This document shows positions 10,348-21,386 of a stretch of 64,000 nucleotides of DNA, in pieces. Both the position numbers and the translations under genes were made by a program. Positions within the stretch are counted from its first letter, which is position 1, and every line of letters starts with the position of its first letter. Source of the stretch: Sanguinoderma infundibulare (taxonomy: Eukaryota > Basidiomycota > Agaricomycetes > Polyporales > Polyporaceae); the NCBI GenBank assembly GCA_032821775.1, contig JAVLRN010000002.1, forward strand, positions 2,418,001-2,482,000, written 5' to 3'. Below the pieces are notes generated by a model. It was not told the DNA's origin, ran no database searches, and saw only the letters and a list, made by a program, of their open reading frames with translations.

Positions 10348-11247
10348 CTACCTTTGAAAACCCAGCACCTGAGCCGGCGACAGAGAGGGACGTTCACCAC
10401 GCGGGTAGGTGGGTATAACCAGGACTGCATCCGTCGTCGGACAGGTCAGGGTGATGACATGGTTTTCACCTGGCAGGTTCTTGAACTTCGCATTGAAGAT
10501 CGCATCAAAGGGTCGACCAAGGAGAACATCGTACGATGCATTGCGAATGATGAAGATCTGAAAGTATGCAGTCATGTCACGACTGACAGTGATAGGGACA
10601 TTTCGTGTGACCTGGTCGACTGAGCCGTTTGCTGTGACCATGTGAAGGTTGATGTTCGGATTGTACACGATGCCCGCCTTGAGACAGTGTTCTTTGCTCA
10701 TGGAGATAAACTGACAGCTACAGTCAATGATGCATTCAGTGACCAAAGAGGCACCGACGATCGCCCAGAGGATGCACAAATGGGTACGCAACATAGCAGA
10801 CCAGGCGGGGTCAATGCCCTCCACCGAGTCTCCAGAAAGGCGAAGCACACTGTGTGGTAGGTCGTCATCCACCATCAAATTCATGAGGTTGAGAGGGCCG
10901 CCCTCAGAGGCATCAGCTGCTGATAGATTGAGAATGTGCACTTCCTTCGCATGGTTCAGAGTGTCTTCATCATCTACTTCCTTGATATATGCTTGCAAAG
11001 GATGATGGTCTTCTTGCACCTGCGACTGTGTGGTAGGTGTGCTAGACGAACCAGGTGTTGATGCAATGTTCGAAGGTTTGTCTTTCAGCACACTTGCAAG
11101 ATGGCACACAGCTGTGATGTCATGGATGCGACGGCGCACACCAGGCGCGATGCTGAGCAGCTCCTTTGATGAGATTTCCAAACCTCCAGAGAGCAAACAC
11201 TGAGCAACACGTTCTTCTGCATCTGCATTGAGCTCGGAGAATGTCAT
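10348..11247 (-). pseudogene. Gypsy aspartic protease region
   Basis: About 299 residues. The retropepsin segment lies in the C-terminal half: ECIIDCSCQFISMSKEHC at the flap/active-site start, and YDVLLGRPFDAIF, matching the usual 'D-[IV]-[IL]-[LI]-G-x-[DP]-[FW]' strand. The catalytic D-[ST]-G is replaced by D-C-S, so the enzyme would probably be dead even if translated. The N-terminal part (hydrophilic, with LQAYIKEVDDEDTLNHAK) is probably a gag-pro linker. The frame 11269-11709 upstream continues the polyprotein. Confidence 0.7.
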
Positions 11248-11268
11248 CCTATAGGCAGGCTCATGCGG

Positions 11269-13126
11269 TCATGCAGCGATGGCCTTGAATGTGGGTCCTG
11301 TCTTTGGGAGTGTGTCGCCCGCGCCATTCATGGGCTGAGGCTCCTTTGCTGGGAGGACCATGTTTGTGGCGTCACATGTGCTCGCAAAAGGGTGAATCGG
11401 ACCAGCCCACTGATCACGTGCATCATCACCGTACGTCGCGATGCGCTTCCCCTTGTCAACTGGTGGCTGAACAGGGGCACTAGACGACATGGAGCTCGAT
11501 GTGTTCTGCAAGGCAGGAGGTACATGGTCGGTCGGCTTGTCCGCAGGCTTATGATCCAGTGGGACAAGCATGTAGTCCATGATCTGTCTGCCAGGTGCGG
11601 CTTTACATGTTGTAGCCTCCGTGGAGAGCTTGAAGATTTCTGCATTGATCTGGTCCCCTTCGTCCAGTCCTTCCAACACCAGGGTCATCTGAGTGGCGCT
11701 TTGCGGCACGTTCTAAGGAGCATTCTGTGCAGCCTGCTGGTTAGCTCAGCATGTGTCCAATGCTATGTTGACGTGCTCCTGGATCGTGAGACTGCGCAGT
11801 GTTTTGGGAATGGGTGAGTAGTCGGCCAGCATGATGGGGCTGCTCATGTTGTGACAAATCTTGCCTGTGGCCATGTCTTTATGAATCGCCTGACAGTTAT
11901 GCGTGCTACAGTCTGGACCACCACAGTAGAAGCAGCCATCATGATGTGCATTCTGACCTTGACCCATGTCCACATTGTTCCTTCACCCCATGTTGTCCTA
12001 ATGGCCCACACCATCATAACGACCAACCGGCGGAGTCGGAGGACGAGGAGGTCCACGGCTCGATGAGATGTTCTTGTTGAGCTGCGTGATACCGTCTAGG
12101 ATGGCCTGGAACATTTCAACAGATGGCTCCGCCTTGACTGCTGGAGCAGGACCCGGCGGCTGCATGTGCGTGGGGTACCCAGACAGTGCGATTGGTGCGT
12201 AGTACCGAGCAGGCAGCTCAGCGAAAGAGACATGCTGCGTGAGATCGGCTGCGTATATGCAGGGCCGTTGAATGATGTGCTGAATCACAGCGTGGATCTC
12301 CGCAAACGGCCATGGTGCATCACTGATCACATTGGGGTTCATCACGTCGAGGCATGCTATAACGCACGCACGGATCGGTTGGGCGAGTGCCTTGAGAAGT
12401 GTGTCACCCGCCACCTCCTCTGTGATCCGGCCTTCCCTCTTCAGGTACGTGACTATCGGAAAGACTGCAATGTGATGTTTGAGGTACTCGGCATGCATGG
12501 TAACAGGTCCAAGACGATCGCATTTGCCCATGACCGCGTCAAGGTTCTGAATCGTCCAGATCTGCCTCTCGTTCATGTTGGGGTAAAGCTTGAGCACCTC
12601 CTTCTCAAACACACTGAACTTGGCCACTTTGTCGATGTAGGAGGGCATGTACTTCCATGCTTCCGTGACCATTGGCACAACATAGCGGGTCACCCACGTC
12701 TTCTTCTCCTCTTCATCGACCACTCCGTGCCAGTTGTACAGCTGCCTAAGATCCTCGAAATAGGCGATGATACCATGCGGCTCACTCGGGTCAAACTTCA
12801 GGCTCATCTGCTTGCCACAGAATGGCATGGCCTTCACGCCTGTCGCTGCCATCATAGGAGCTACGGGGTTCATCATTGGATTCTGCGTGGGGGGGCTGTT
12901 GCATCTGCGAAGACTGAGCACGCGGGGAACAGGAAGGGGTGATTGGCTGTGAGATACAGGATGGACCACTCGGTGCGGTTGGGTTCGGCGTGTTCGGAGC
13001 AGTAGAATATGGGGTTTGCATGGCAGGGGCATGTCTACGGGACATATGTGGTTCGGAGAGGATGGATTCGAGGTTTGAGCTGTCAATGCCAAGACCTTTA
13101 AGGTCACGGACAGGTTTGGGAGCCAT
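11269..13126 (-). pseudogene. Gypsy gag
   Basis: This is the structural capsid protein of the element. The start is chosen at ATG 13126 (MAPKPVRDLKGLGI), about 255 bases after the PBS. The frame shifts near 12890 into the long frame down to 11998. That frame holds the capsid-like helical region (for example LYNWHGVVDEEEKKTWVTRY and WKYMPSYIDKVAKFSVFEKE), typical of retrotransposon gag. A zinc-knuckle-like CFYCGGPDCSTHNC follows near 11890-11935. The link between them carries a TAG and a TGA, both explained by C-to-T or G-to-A changes of CAG and TGG. The frame 11269-11709 is the gag-pro connector. Confidence 0.75.
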
Positions 13127-13361
13127 TGATGCATTGAGCGAAGCGGCTCTTGTGCAGGACACATGGTATGGTTCAGCGCGGTAGTCGGAACACGAGTGCG
13201 TGCGGAGCAAACATGGATGGTACGGATTGGATATGATGTAGGTCGGAGACGGCGGGTTTGCTCTCACTAGAGTGTGAAGAACCACAAGGTCGTGAAGGAA
13301 CCCTGGGTCTTGAGAGAGTGTCATTGGGGACACCTTGGACCTACAGACAGCACCTGAAACC

Positions 13362-13381
13362 CCTTGCAGTGGGCTCCAAAA
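13362..13381 (-). other. primer-binding site of the large Gypsy element
   Basis: Read on -, TTTTGGAGCCCACTGC lies directly next to the LTR end. The TGG start fits complementarity to a tRNA 3' end ending ...GGGCTCCA. The tRNA identity was not determined. Confidence 0.55.
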
Positions 13382-14220
13382 TGTAATGTGCACGGAGAAC
13401 CTGTGTGTAGAACTGAAGGATCAACATGGGGAGAGGACAGGCTGTGACTGATGTGTGCGAGGTGGTATAGGTGTGCTGCAAGCCTAAAGGCCACCGAACA
13501 GTAGGAAAAGGAGGAGACTCAACTATGGTGCGGTTACGTAGACCAACTACCATGTGGTAGTGTATGATGTGGAAACGACCAGTGTGCACGGACACTGCAG
13601 GAGACGAACAATGCGAAGTATGTGTAGTTGCACAACATACTGATGAAGAGAGGCTCAAAGTCGATGCGGAGAGGCTACTCGGAGCCCAAAGGGAGTCGCA
13701 CACATACAGGCATGAAGAGAGAGAGATCTGAGGCCAGGGGTAACCTTAGAAATCCATACACCAAAACCAAGGCTAAGTACAGAGAGTACACACTGCGCAT
13801 ACTATGCGGTGGCACCAACACCACTACACTACCAAAGCCTCCGAAACGTAGCTACAAAGGCCATGTGTGTCTGAACTATAACCTAAAAGAGTCCGAGAGA
13901 TATCTGCGACAGAACTACCTAGTAACTGCGAGCTGAAACGTGTACCATTGTGAAAGAGCCAAAGAAACCTGTACCCATGGGGTACAACATGTGACCGTGA
14001 TTGACGCATTGTGACCATGTCAAAGATAGCCACACATCGTACTAAACCAATCAGAGGCTGAGCCACAAGGAACCATGCCATGCCACCACATGTCCTGTGG
14101 CATGTAATGAGACGTGCATATGATCGAAGACATACTGAACAATCCCCAAGTGTGAGGGCACCTGTAAGCTATGTGCATAATCGGGGCCACGAGGAAGGGG
14201 AACCATGCGGTCGAAGGGGG
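13382..14220 (-). repeat. 5' LTR of the large Gypsy element, outer end missing
   Basis: 839 bp, nearly identical to 1654-2492. The remaining 180 bp of the LTR (the start of U3 on -) are absent: the sequence switches at 14220 to a Copia LTR piece. The truncation is a deletion junction, not a natural end. Confidence 0.85.
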
Positions 14221-14331
14221 CTACAGCTAAGCGATAATTATGGTAAGTAGGGGAATATGTAAGTAACGACTGGTCCAAGTGGGGACTTGATATGGGCATA
14301 AACGCCACTGCTAGAGCGGCGACTTCAACAC
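14221..14331 (-). repeat. Copia 3' LTR, first 111 bp only
   Basis: It matches 19392-19501 with four substitutions. The start of U3 (TGTTGAAGTCG on -) is intact at 14331 and follows a polypurine tract. The rest of the LTR is cut off at the junction with the Gypsy LTR. Confidence 0.88.
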
Positions 14332-14345
14332 TCCCCCCTGACTGG

Positions 14346-16734
14346 TCAAGTCCCCAGCCCAAGCATCTTCACCATCTCAAGGACTTTGGGCTTGGGGAGA
14401 GACTTGGTCAGGATGTCTGCTGGCATGTCAGACATGCGCAGATGCACAATCTCAATGTGCCCCTTGGCCACCTCATCTCTAAGCCAGTAGAAGTGCAGAT
14501 CCAGGTGCTTCATGCGCCCATGGTGCTCAGGGTTCTTGGCAACAGAGAGGGCGGAGAGATTGTCGATGTGCAGCTTGGAGGAGGAGGAGAGGAGCCAAAC
14601 TCTGTGAGCAGATTGCGCAACCAGAGCATTTCCTGGCCAGCTGAGACCGCTGCAACGAACTCTGCCTCTGTGGTAGACAGTGCCACAATGCCCTGAAGAC
14701 GACTCGACCAGGAAATTGCACCTTGTGCCCATCTTGATGATGTGCCCAGAGGTAGAGCGACCAGTGTCAGGGCAGCCAGCGTGGTCAGTGTCAGTGTAGG
14801 AGGTGAAGACCTCAGGATCTGGTGATGGGGCATAGGTGAGCTTATAGTCAAGTGTGCCCTTGATGTAGCGGAAGAGGTGCTTGACTGCCTTCCAGTGTGC
14901 CATCCCTGGGTTCTGGGAGAAGCGTGCAAGGTTGCCTACAGTGCGGGAGATGTCTGGGCGCGTTGCAACAGCCAGGTAGAAGAGGGAACCGACCGCTTGG
15001 CTGTAGGGAATGTCCTGCATCTCCCGGACATCAGAGGGCGACGTGGGAGACATGTCTGCGCTGAGGCGAAGGCCAGGATCCATGGGGGTGCCAACTGGGT
15101 CACAGTCTGCAAAGCCATACCGCTCGAGGATGTCCAGGGCATACTGGTGCTGTGAGATGGACAGAGAATGCTTCGTCCTGTCGCGCTCAATGCGGACACC
15201 AAGCAGCCATGATGTGGGGCCTAAATCGCGCAGCTTGAAGTGTGCACGGAGGTCGTCCTTGACACGCTGGATCGCAGTCGTGTCCTTGCTTGCAATGGTG
15301 ATATCATCAACAAAGACAGGGATGATGATGCGCACACCATCGCGCAGGTAGACCCAGACACTGTGCTCGCAGACCAGGCGATCAAAGCCCAGCTTGGTGA
15401 GTACCTCATGGAGCTTCTCATGCCAGCAGTGGCCAGCCTGCTTGAGGCCATAGAGGGCCTTGCGCAGGCGCCACACCCACTGGGGAGACTTCTCCTCAAA
15501 GCCCTCAGGCTGGCGCATGTAGACCTCCTCTTTGAGCTCACCATTGAGGTAGGCAGAGGAGATGTCGACCGACTCGAGCTCCAGATCTTCGAGGGCTGCA
15601 AGTGCAAGAATGGCTCGAATCGATGCCCACTTGGGTGTGGGGGCAAAGGTCTCATTGTACTGGAAGCCAGGGCATTGAGAGAAGCCCTTGGCGACAAGAC
15701 GGCCCTTGTACCGCTCGATTGAGCCGTCTGCATTGCGCTTGACCCGGAAAACCCAGCGGCAGCCAATGGCCTTGTGTCCGGGAGGGAGCTGGACAAGCTC
15801 AAAGGTGCCATTCTCGACTAGGGAGTGGATCTCCTCCCAGGCAGCCTCAAGCCACTTGGTGCATTCATCCTGGGGCAGCTGCATGACCTCTGCAATCGAC
15901 CTGGGCTCACCAAAGTGCTTCTGGCTGGCCTTGGACGCGTGCTGGACCACCGACTCGAATGCATACTCCATGGCCTGGTCATAGGTCAGGTAGTCATCGC
16001 GCTGGCCAGAGTAGACATGCTCAATGCCAGCTAGCATTGCCTTGAGCGCATCCTCCTCATCATAGCGTCCTGCCACTGGTGCAGGTGAGACAGAGCGAAT
16101 GCGGTGGCGTGGAGGAGCGAGGTTTGCGTGTTCAAGTGCACGGTCATTGAGGGAGCCTTGGTAGCGAGCAGAGCGGCTAGGGAGGTCTCTACGAGCAAGG
16201 GCAGGATAGGGACGGTAGCCAGGCTGGTCCTGAGCTTCCCGGTGCGCTGAGGGCGAGTGAATGCGAGGTGCAGGGGCAGGAGCAGGAGCAGGAGGTGGTC
16301 GAGGCGCAGCTTTAGGTGCAGGACCAGGGCGAGGTGCAGGGCATGGTGGAGGCTGTGGTGCAGGTGTAGGAGGACGTGGAGGCGGCGGCTGAGGCACAGG
16401 AGGTGCTAGAGGCTGCATCGGTGGTGCAGGGGGTGCAGGAGGTGCAGGATCATCCCAATCATCTCCCCCTTGATCATGCAGCTCTGGCAACATCGGGCAC
16501 GTCGTCCTGTGGTGGCTGACCATCCTCTGCGTCATCTGAGGCTCCAGGGACATCTACATCGTCGAGGGGAAGGCCAAACACATTGATGGAGGGCGAGTTG
16601 CCAGGGAAGCACCGCTCATCAAACACAGCATGTGAGGAGATGAGGAACTTCTTCGCTACAGGGTCCCAGAAACGCCAGGCCTTGGTCCCCTCAGGGTACC
16701 CAACAAAGATGCACTTCCTGGTGTGTGGCTGCAG
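14346..16734 (-). pseudogene. Copia pol, 3' half: integrase end, RT and RNase H
   Basis: From the frameshift at 16734 the integrase C-terminus continues (IFVGYPEGTKAWRFWDPVAK). A second shift near 16490 leads to a Pro/Ala-rich linker and the frame 14346-16553. RT is complete: GCRWVFRVKRNADGSIERYK, then SSAYLNGELKEEVYMRQPEG, then the catalytic VFVDDITIAS. RNase H follows, but the segment ISWSSRLQGIVALSTTEAEF lies in another frame, so small indels flank it near 14715 and 14590. The end MSDMPADILTKSLPK is the usual copia RNase H end. The element cannot make a full polyprotein. Confidence 0.85.
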
Positions 16735-16757
16735 CACTTCCTGGTGTGTGGCTGCAG
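16712..16757. repeat. 23-bp tandem duplication that breaks Copia integrase
   Basis: Two identical 23-bp units (16712-16734 and 16735-16757, each starting cacttcctgg and ending ggctgcag). One unit alone restores the expected copia reading 'K-A-L-Q-P-H-T-R-K-C' followed by IFVGYPEG. Since 23 is not a multiple of three, the duplication shifts the frame. Confidence 0.9.
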
Positions 16758-18854
16758 CGCTTTGCGGTCCTTCTTGCACACCAGGACATAGGCCAGACAG
16801 CCAAATGCGCGGAAATAGGACACATCTGGCTTGCGCTGCTTGCGCTTCCAAGCAGTGTAGGGAATGCCACCATTCAGTGCAGAGGTGGGCATGCGGTTGC
16901 GTGTGTGGACAAGGGTAGAGACGGCGTGCTGCCAGAACGAAGGAGGGAGCTTGGATTGCGCCAGGAGGGCTGTGGCGCCCTCAGCAATGGTGCGGTTAGC
17001 GCGTTCTGCTACACCGTTCTGGTGCGGTTCGTCTGGTTCTGTGTGCTGGCACTGGATGCCGTGCTGGATGCAGAAGTCGGTGTACTCCTTGCCCATGTAC
17101 TCGCCACCCTTGTCATCGCATGTGGCCTTGATGCGCAGCCCCAGGCAGTTCTCCGCATATGCCTTGTATGCTTTGAAGGCCTCGAATGCGTCACTCTTGC
17201 GCTTGAGGTAGGCAACAGCCCAGAAATGCGAGGAGTCGCAGACAAAAGCCATCCAGTACTTGTAGCCCTCAGGTGTCTGGACAGGGAGAGGGCCCTTGAC
17301 GTCTGTGTGGACCAGGGCAAGGTGCACAAGTGTCCTGGAGGCAAAATGGGGAATGGAGTGACGGTTGAGCTTGCCAGCAAGGCATGGCTTGCAGATAGGG
17401 TCTGGCTGATGCTTGGAGCGGACGTTGAGGCCGCGCACAAGGCCCTTTTGAATCGCTGCTTTGAGGTCGTTAAGGTTGACATGGGAGCAGCGCTGGTGCC
17501 AAAGATGGAGGTCCTCCTCGCAGGCGGTCGACGCAGAGAGTGCATTCTTCGATTGAGAGAGAGTGCGACCAAGGAGGTAGCCCACATTGTGCTCATTGAC
17601 TTGGGCCTCGAAGCGCAGCTGGTCCTGCTGGTAGAACAGCACCTGGGATGCCTGGAGTGTGACAGAGTAGCCCTTCTCGCGCGTGAGGTGGAAGACAGAG
17701 AGTAGATTGCTAGCAAGCGCAGGGACATGCAGTACATCATGCAGTACAACCACAGGTAGGCAAACTCCTCCTTGCTGCGCAGGCTCAAACACCACAGACC
17801 CCAAACCAGCAGAGTAGATGATCTGGGAGTTGGCGAGGCGAATGGGGATGGTGTGGGGCGAGTAGGAGCGAAACCAGTGGCCGTGTAGGGTCATGTGTGC
17901 AGAAGCACCTGTGTCAGTGTTCCAGTTAGTGGCTGCAGGTGAAGAGAGCCAGGACGCGTGATCTGAGGCAGAGAGGAGGGCAGAGGCACAACCGGCACTC
18001 ACAGTGGCCGCACCAGCGGACTCCTGGGGCTTGTCCTGGGCTCCAGACGATGAACTCGACGCCTCAGAGGCCTCCTCCTTGCGCCTGGGGGTCCTGGAGC
18101 GCTGCTGCATGCGCTGGGATGCCCTCTCCTTTGCCTTTGCGCTGGCATTGTGCTTGGAGAAGCACTGGTCTTCTGAGTGGTTGGGGCGACCACAGAACGT
18201 GCAGGGGAGGGTGGAGGCGACGTTGGAAAGGACAGGAGTCGACGAGGACGCACCAGGCTGGTTCTCCAGCGCAATGAACATCTCCTGCAGCTTCTCTAGG
18301 GTCAGGGAGTCGTCCAAGAGCAGGGTTTGGTGCAGGGAGTTGTACTCTGCTGGCAGAGCATGGATGAGGGCCATAAGGATGAGCTCATCATCCAGGTTGG
18401 CAAGGGTGAAGGTGGAGGGACGCAGGGCCTTCATGTCTGACTTGAACTGCGAGGCCCTGGTGGCCAGGGAGGGTAGGGACTCGTCCTCTGCCTTGGAGAG
18501 GCTCAGAAGCGCGTTGTAGGTGTTAAAACGCGTACCAGGACGTTTCTGCATGTGCACAGTCTCCAGCTTCTTCCACATGGCCACAGGGTCGTCCCTGATA
18601 GCCTCCAGATGCGTCTGCTGCTCCCTCTCCACACATGACCAGATCTCCCCAGCCCCTAGGTCCATCCTGCCCTCAAAATCGCGTAGTTCTCGATGTTCTC
18701 CAGCATCCAGAGGTGGGGTGAAGCTGGGCCTGGTCTCAGTACCCTGGACAATGCGCAGGGCACCCAGAACACGAAGCCTGGCCTCCATGTCAAGTCTCCA
18801 TTGCTGGTAGTTGCGACTGGAGAGCTTGGGGAAGGTTGCTGGGGCTGGCGCCAT
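16735..18854 (-). pseudogene. Copia gag-protease-integrase
   Basis: The start is chosen at ATG 18854 (MAPAPATFPKLSSRNYQQWR), the usual copia gag opening; an upstream in-frame ATG at 18977 lies in leader-like sequence. Domains in order: gag (UBN2-like helices), zinc knuckle CTFCGRPNHSEDQC, protease active site NTDTGASAHMT, integrase HHCC (LWHQRCSHVNLNDL, then CKPCLAGK), and the integrase triad in LVHTDVKGPL, CDDKGGEYMG and NGVAERANRT. The frame is closed by a 23-bp tandem duplication at 16712-16757. Apart from that, this 700-residue part is uninterrupted. Confidence 0.88.
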
Positions 18855-19058
18855 GGTGGTAGGGGAGTGACGTGGCGCGCGTTCAGCAGGCGAAACGACG
18901 AGGTGAGGGGACGAGAACTGAAGCCAGGAGAGTGGAAAGATGCAGAGGGTGTCCAGAATGAAAAATTGGTCAAGCAAGGAGTGTCAGAGAAGATGAGGGT
19001 GTAGGGGTGGACTGAGAGCGATGGGGAAGGCGAGTTTGAACGTCCTGAGGCTGTCAGA

Positions 19059-19075
19059 GCGCAGGGCTCATAACC
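19059..19075 (-). other. Copia priming site, half initiator-tRNA-Met
   Basis: Directly next to the LTR the + strand reads gcgcagggctcataacc. This equals the anticodon stem-loop half of eukaryotic initiator tRNA-Met (it includes the CAU anticodon), as recalled from yeast. Drosophila copia and yeast Ty5 prime from such a half-tRNA. It is not a tRNA gene. Confidence 0.75.
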
Positions 19076-19501
19076 TGTTGGTTGCAGTGGGCCCAGGAGC
19101 GGTCACAAGGCCTGTATCGAGCTCTGTGAAGTCTTTACATTGCAGGGGAAGCTAACTACTCACCTGTATCGAGCTCTGTGAAGTCTAAGGACTAACAGAG
19201 CGCGACACAGGCGTGCTAAGGACATGCTGATCACGTGGGTAGGTAGCATACATGTCCAAACACCTATGGCGCTGAACAGGCGCCTACACAACGAGAAATG
19301 ACAGAGATATGCACTAAAGTAAACTAGGAGCTCTAACTAGGCTAGAACTGTGCAGTAATGTAGACAATGCGATAACTATGGAAGGAGGGATGCTACAGCT
19401 AAGCGAAAATTATGGTAAGTAGGGGAATATGTAAGTAACAACTGGTCCAAGTGGGGACTTGATACGGGCATAAACACCACTGCTAGAGCGGCGACTTCAA
19501 C
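19076..19501 (-). repeat. Copia 5' LTR
   Basis: 426 bp, TGTTGAAG...CAACCAACA on -. It contains a direct repeat of about 22 bp (at about 19112-19133 and 19164-19185 on +) separated by about 29 bp. Related solo LTRs lie at 27894-28228 and 31201-31628. Confidence 0.88.
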
Positions 19502-21386
19502 AGAGCACTGGAGGAATATTGTCATTACTTGGAAGGACACCCCATGCCAGTCAAGATCTGGTCAGACCATCTCAACCTCACCTACTTCTGCCAGGCCCAG
19601 AAGCTCACTCATTGTCAGGTTCAATGGAGTCTCTTCCTCTCACGTTTCAACTTCACCCTGCTACACCACCCTGGGAAGACAATGCTTTGTGCAGATCCTC
19701 TGTTCAGGAGGCCAGATCATGAAGAGGGGGTAAGCAGTGATAATGAAGGTCAGATGCTGCTGAAACCAGAGTTTTTCACCATCAAAGCAATTCAACTGAT
19801 GCATGCCTCAGTTGTTGATAACATCCAGTTGCTTGAGAAACTCAAGAAGGCCCTCAAAGATGACAAGATGACCAAGGATTACAAGTCACTGCTCAACAAG
19901 CAGTCCATGGGAGTTTGGAAAATCACTTCAGGAATGGAACTTTGAGAACGGTTTACTGCTGCATAGGGGAAAAGTTTATGTTCCAAAGGACAGGGAGCTA
20001 TGACTTGAGCTTCTCAAGCTTCACTATGACACAGTGCTCGCAGGACACCCAGGTTGGTGGAAGACTCAAGAGCTCATCAGCTGTAACTACTGGTGGCCAG
20101 AAATGTCAGTCAATGTGAAGAAGTACATCAAGGGATGTGACACTTGCCAAAGGAACAAAGCCTCACAACACCCTCCATTTGACCTGCTACAGCCAAATGA
20201 TGTCCCCACTGGCCCTTGGAAAATCTGGAGCATTGACCTCATCACCCAGCTTCCCCCATCAATCGACAAGCATGGTAATGTCTATACTGCTATAGTGGTG
20301 GTAGTGGACTGGTTAACCAAATGCTCCCATTTCTTCACATGCAATGACCACTTCTCAGCTGCCAATGCTGCAGACCTAATATACGAACAGATCTTGAAGC
20401 TCCATGGCATCCCCAGACAGATTATCTCTGACCGAGGAACACAGTTTGCAAGTGCAGCATTTAAGGAGTTTTGCCAGAAGCTAGGCATCCAAACCTCAAT
20501 GTCAACAGCGTACCATCCTCAGACTGATGGGCAAACAGAACAGGTCAATCAGTCTCTGGAACAGTACTTACAGATCTTCACTGAACACTGGCCAGATAAC
20601 TGGGCCTCCCTCCTCTCCACTGCTGAGTTCTCCTATAACAATGCAGCACATGAGTCCACAGGGCTCTTCCTGTTCTTTGTGGAGTATGGTTACCACCTCA
20701 AAATGGCCCCAGATGTTCAAAGAGAGCTTGGGTTTCTATCCCTAGAAGACATCTTCCAGTACTGTGCTGAAGCTTGAAAACAGGCACAAGCATCCATGAC
20801 CCTCGCTGCAGAGCGAATGAAGTGGTACTATAATCAGCACAAGGAAGCTGTTCCATTCAAGGTTGGAGACAAGGTTATGCTCAAAGGGAAGGACCTCAAG
20901 ATCAAACAGTCAGCAGCCAAGCTGTCTGCCAAGAACTTTGGTCCCTATGAGATCATCGAGCAAGTTGGTCCTGTCGACTTCCATCTCCAGCTCCTTCCTA
21001 GCAACAAGGTACACCCTGTCTTCTATGCCTCCAAGCTCATTCCCTACCATGAGGATGAGATTGGCAACCACAACCAGTCAAAGCCAGGACCAATAGAAGT
21101 GGAAGGACATGATGAGTTTGAGGTGGAGAAAATCCTCGACTTCAAGGTCACCTATGGATATGTCCAGTACCTCGTGAAATGGGTCAGGTATGATGACAGT
21201 GAAGCCACATGGGAGCCTGTACAACATGTCAAGCACTGCAAGGAGCTGGTCGATGAGTTCCATGCTGCACACCCCAATGCTGTCCAGCCTATCTCTCTCA
21301 CCAACCTCTGGCCAGTACATGTGCAGTTTAATCATCATATTTGGAATGTCTGCTTCACAGGAGCTCAGGTATTGAAGAGGGGGTAG
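19502..21386 (+). pseudogene. chromovirus RNase H end, integrase and chromodomain
   Basis: This is the C-terminal pol of the outer chromovirus. The first part is the RNase H end (FNFTLLHHPGKTMLCADPLF). Integrase has the HHCC zinc site (LHYDTVLAGHPGWW to CDTCQRNK) and the triad in WSIDLITQLPP, SDRGTQF and TDGQTEQVNQSLEQYL. A GPY/F module (KNFGPYEIIEQVGPVDFHLQ) follows, then a canonical chromodomain at about 21115-21260 (EFEVEKILDF, then YLVKWVRYDDSEATWEP), which targets integration to marked chromatin in this group. Breaks are a 1-nt shift near 19930, CGA-to-TGA near 20000 and TGG-to-TGA at about 20775. The stop at 21384-21386 abuts the LTR. Confidence 0.88.

Larger units (their letters stand above)
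1654..14220 (-). mobile_element. large Ty3/gypsy element with accessory genes
   Basis: The layout on - is: 5' LTR 13382-14220 (outer end lost), PBS at about 13362-13381, gag, protease, RT, RNase H and integrase down to 6529, an accessory region with + strand genes (2700-6002), polypurine tract at 2673-2685, and 3' LTR 1654-2672. The intact length would be about 12.7 kb, large for this superfamily. The two LTRs are nearly identical over 839 bp (a handful of mostly C/T and G/A differences), so the insertion is young, but stop codons and frameshifts in gag and pol make it inactive. Confidence 0.85.
14221..19501 (-). mobile_element. Ty1/copia retrotransposon, 3' LTR truncated
   Basis: The layout on - is: 5' LTR 19076-19501, half-tRNA priming site 19059-19075, gag-protease-integrase-RT-RNase H from 18854 down to 14346, polypurine tract ctcccccc at about 14332-14339, and the first 111 bp of the 3' LTR (14221-14331). 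The two LTR pieces differ at four of the shared 110 or so positions. The element is CpG-rich, unlike the decayed DNA further right, so it is a recent arrival. Its right end sits inside the RNase H region of the older chromovirus. Confidence 0.9.

Noticed and set aside
13628..13936. A 102-codon + frame, identical at 1900-2208
   Set aside because: It lies entirely inside the two LTR copies, so its duplication reflects the LTRs and not a gene family.
19052..19075. A tRNA-Met gene
   Set aside because: Only the anticodon-arm half is present, directly next to an LTR; no D-, T- or acceptor arm follows. It is a primer-binding site.
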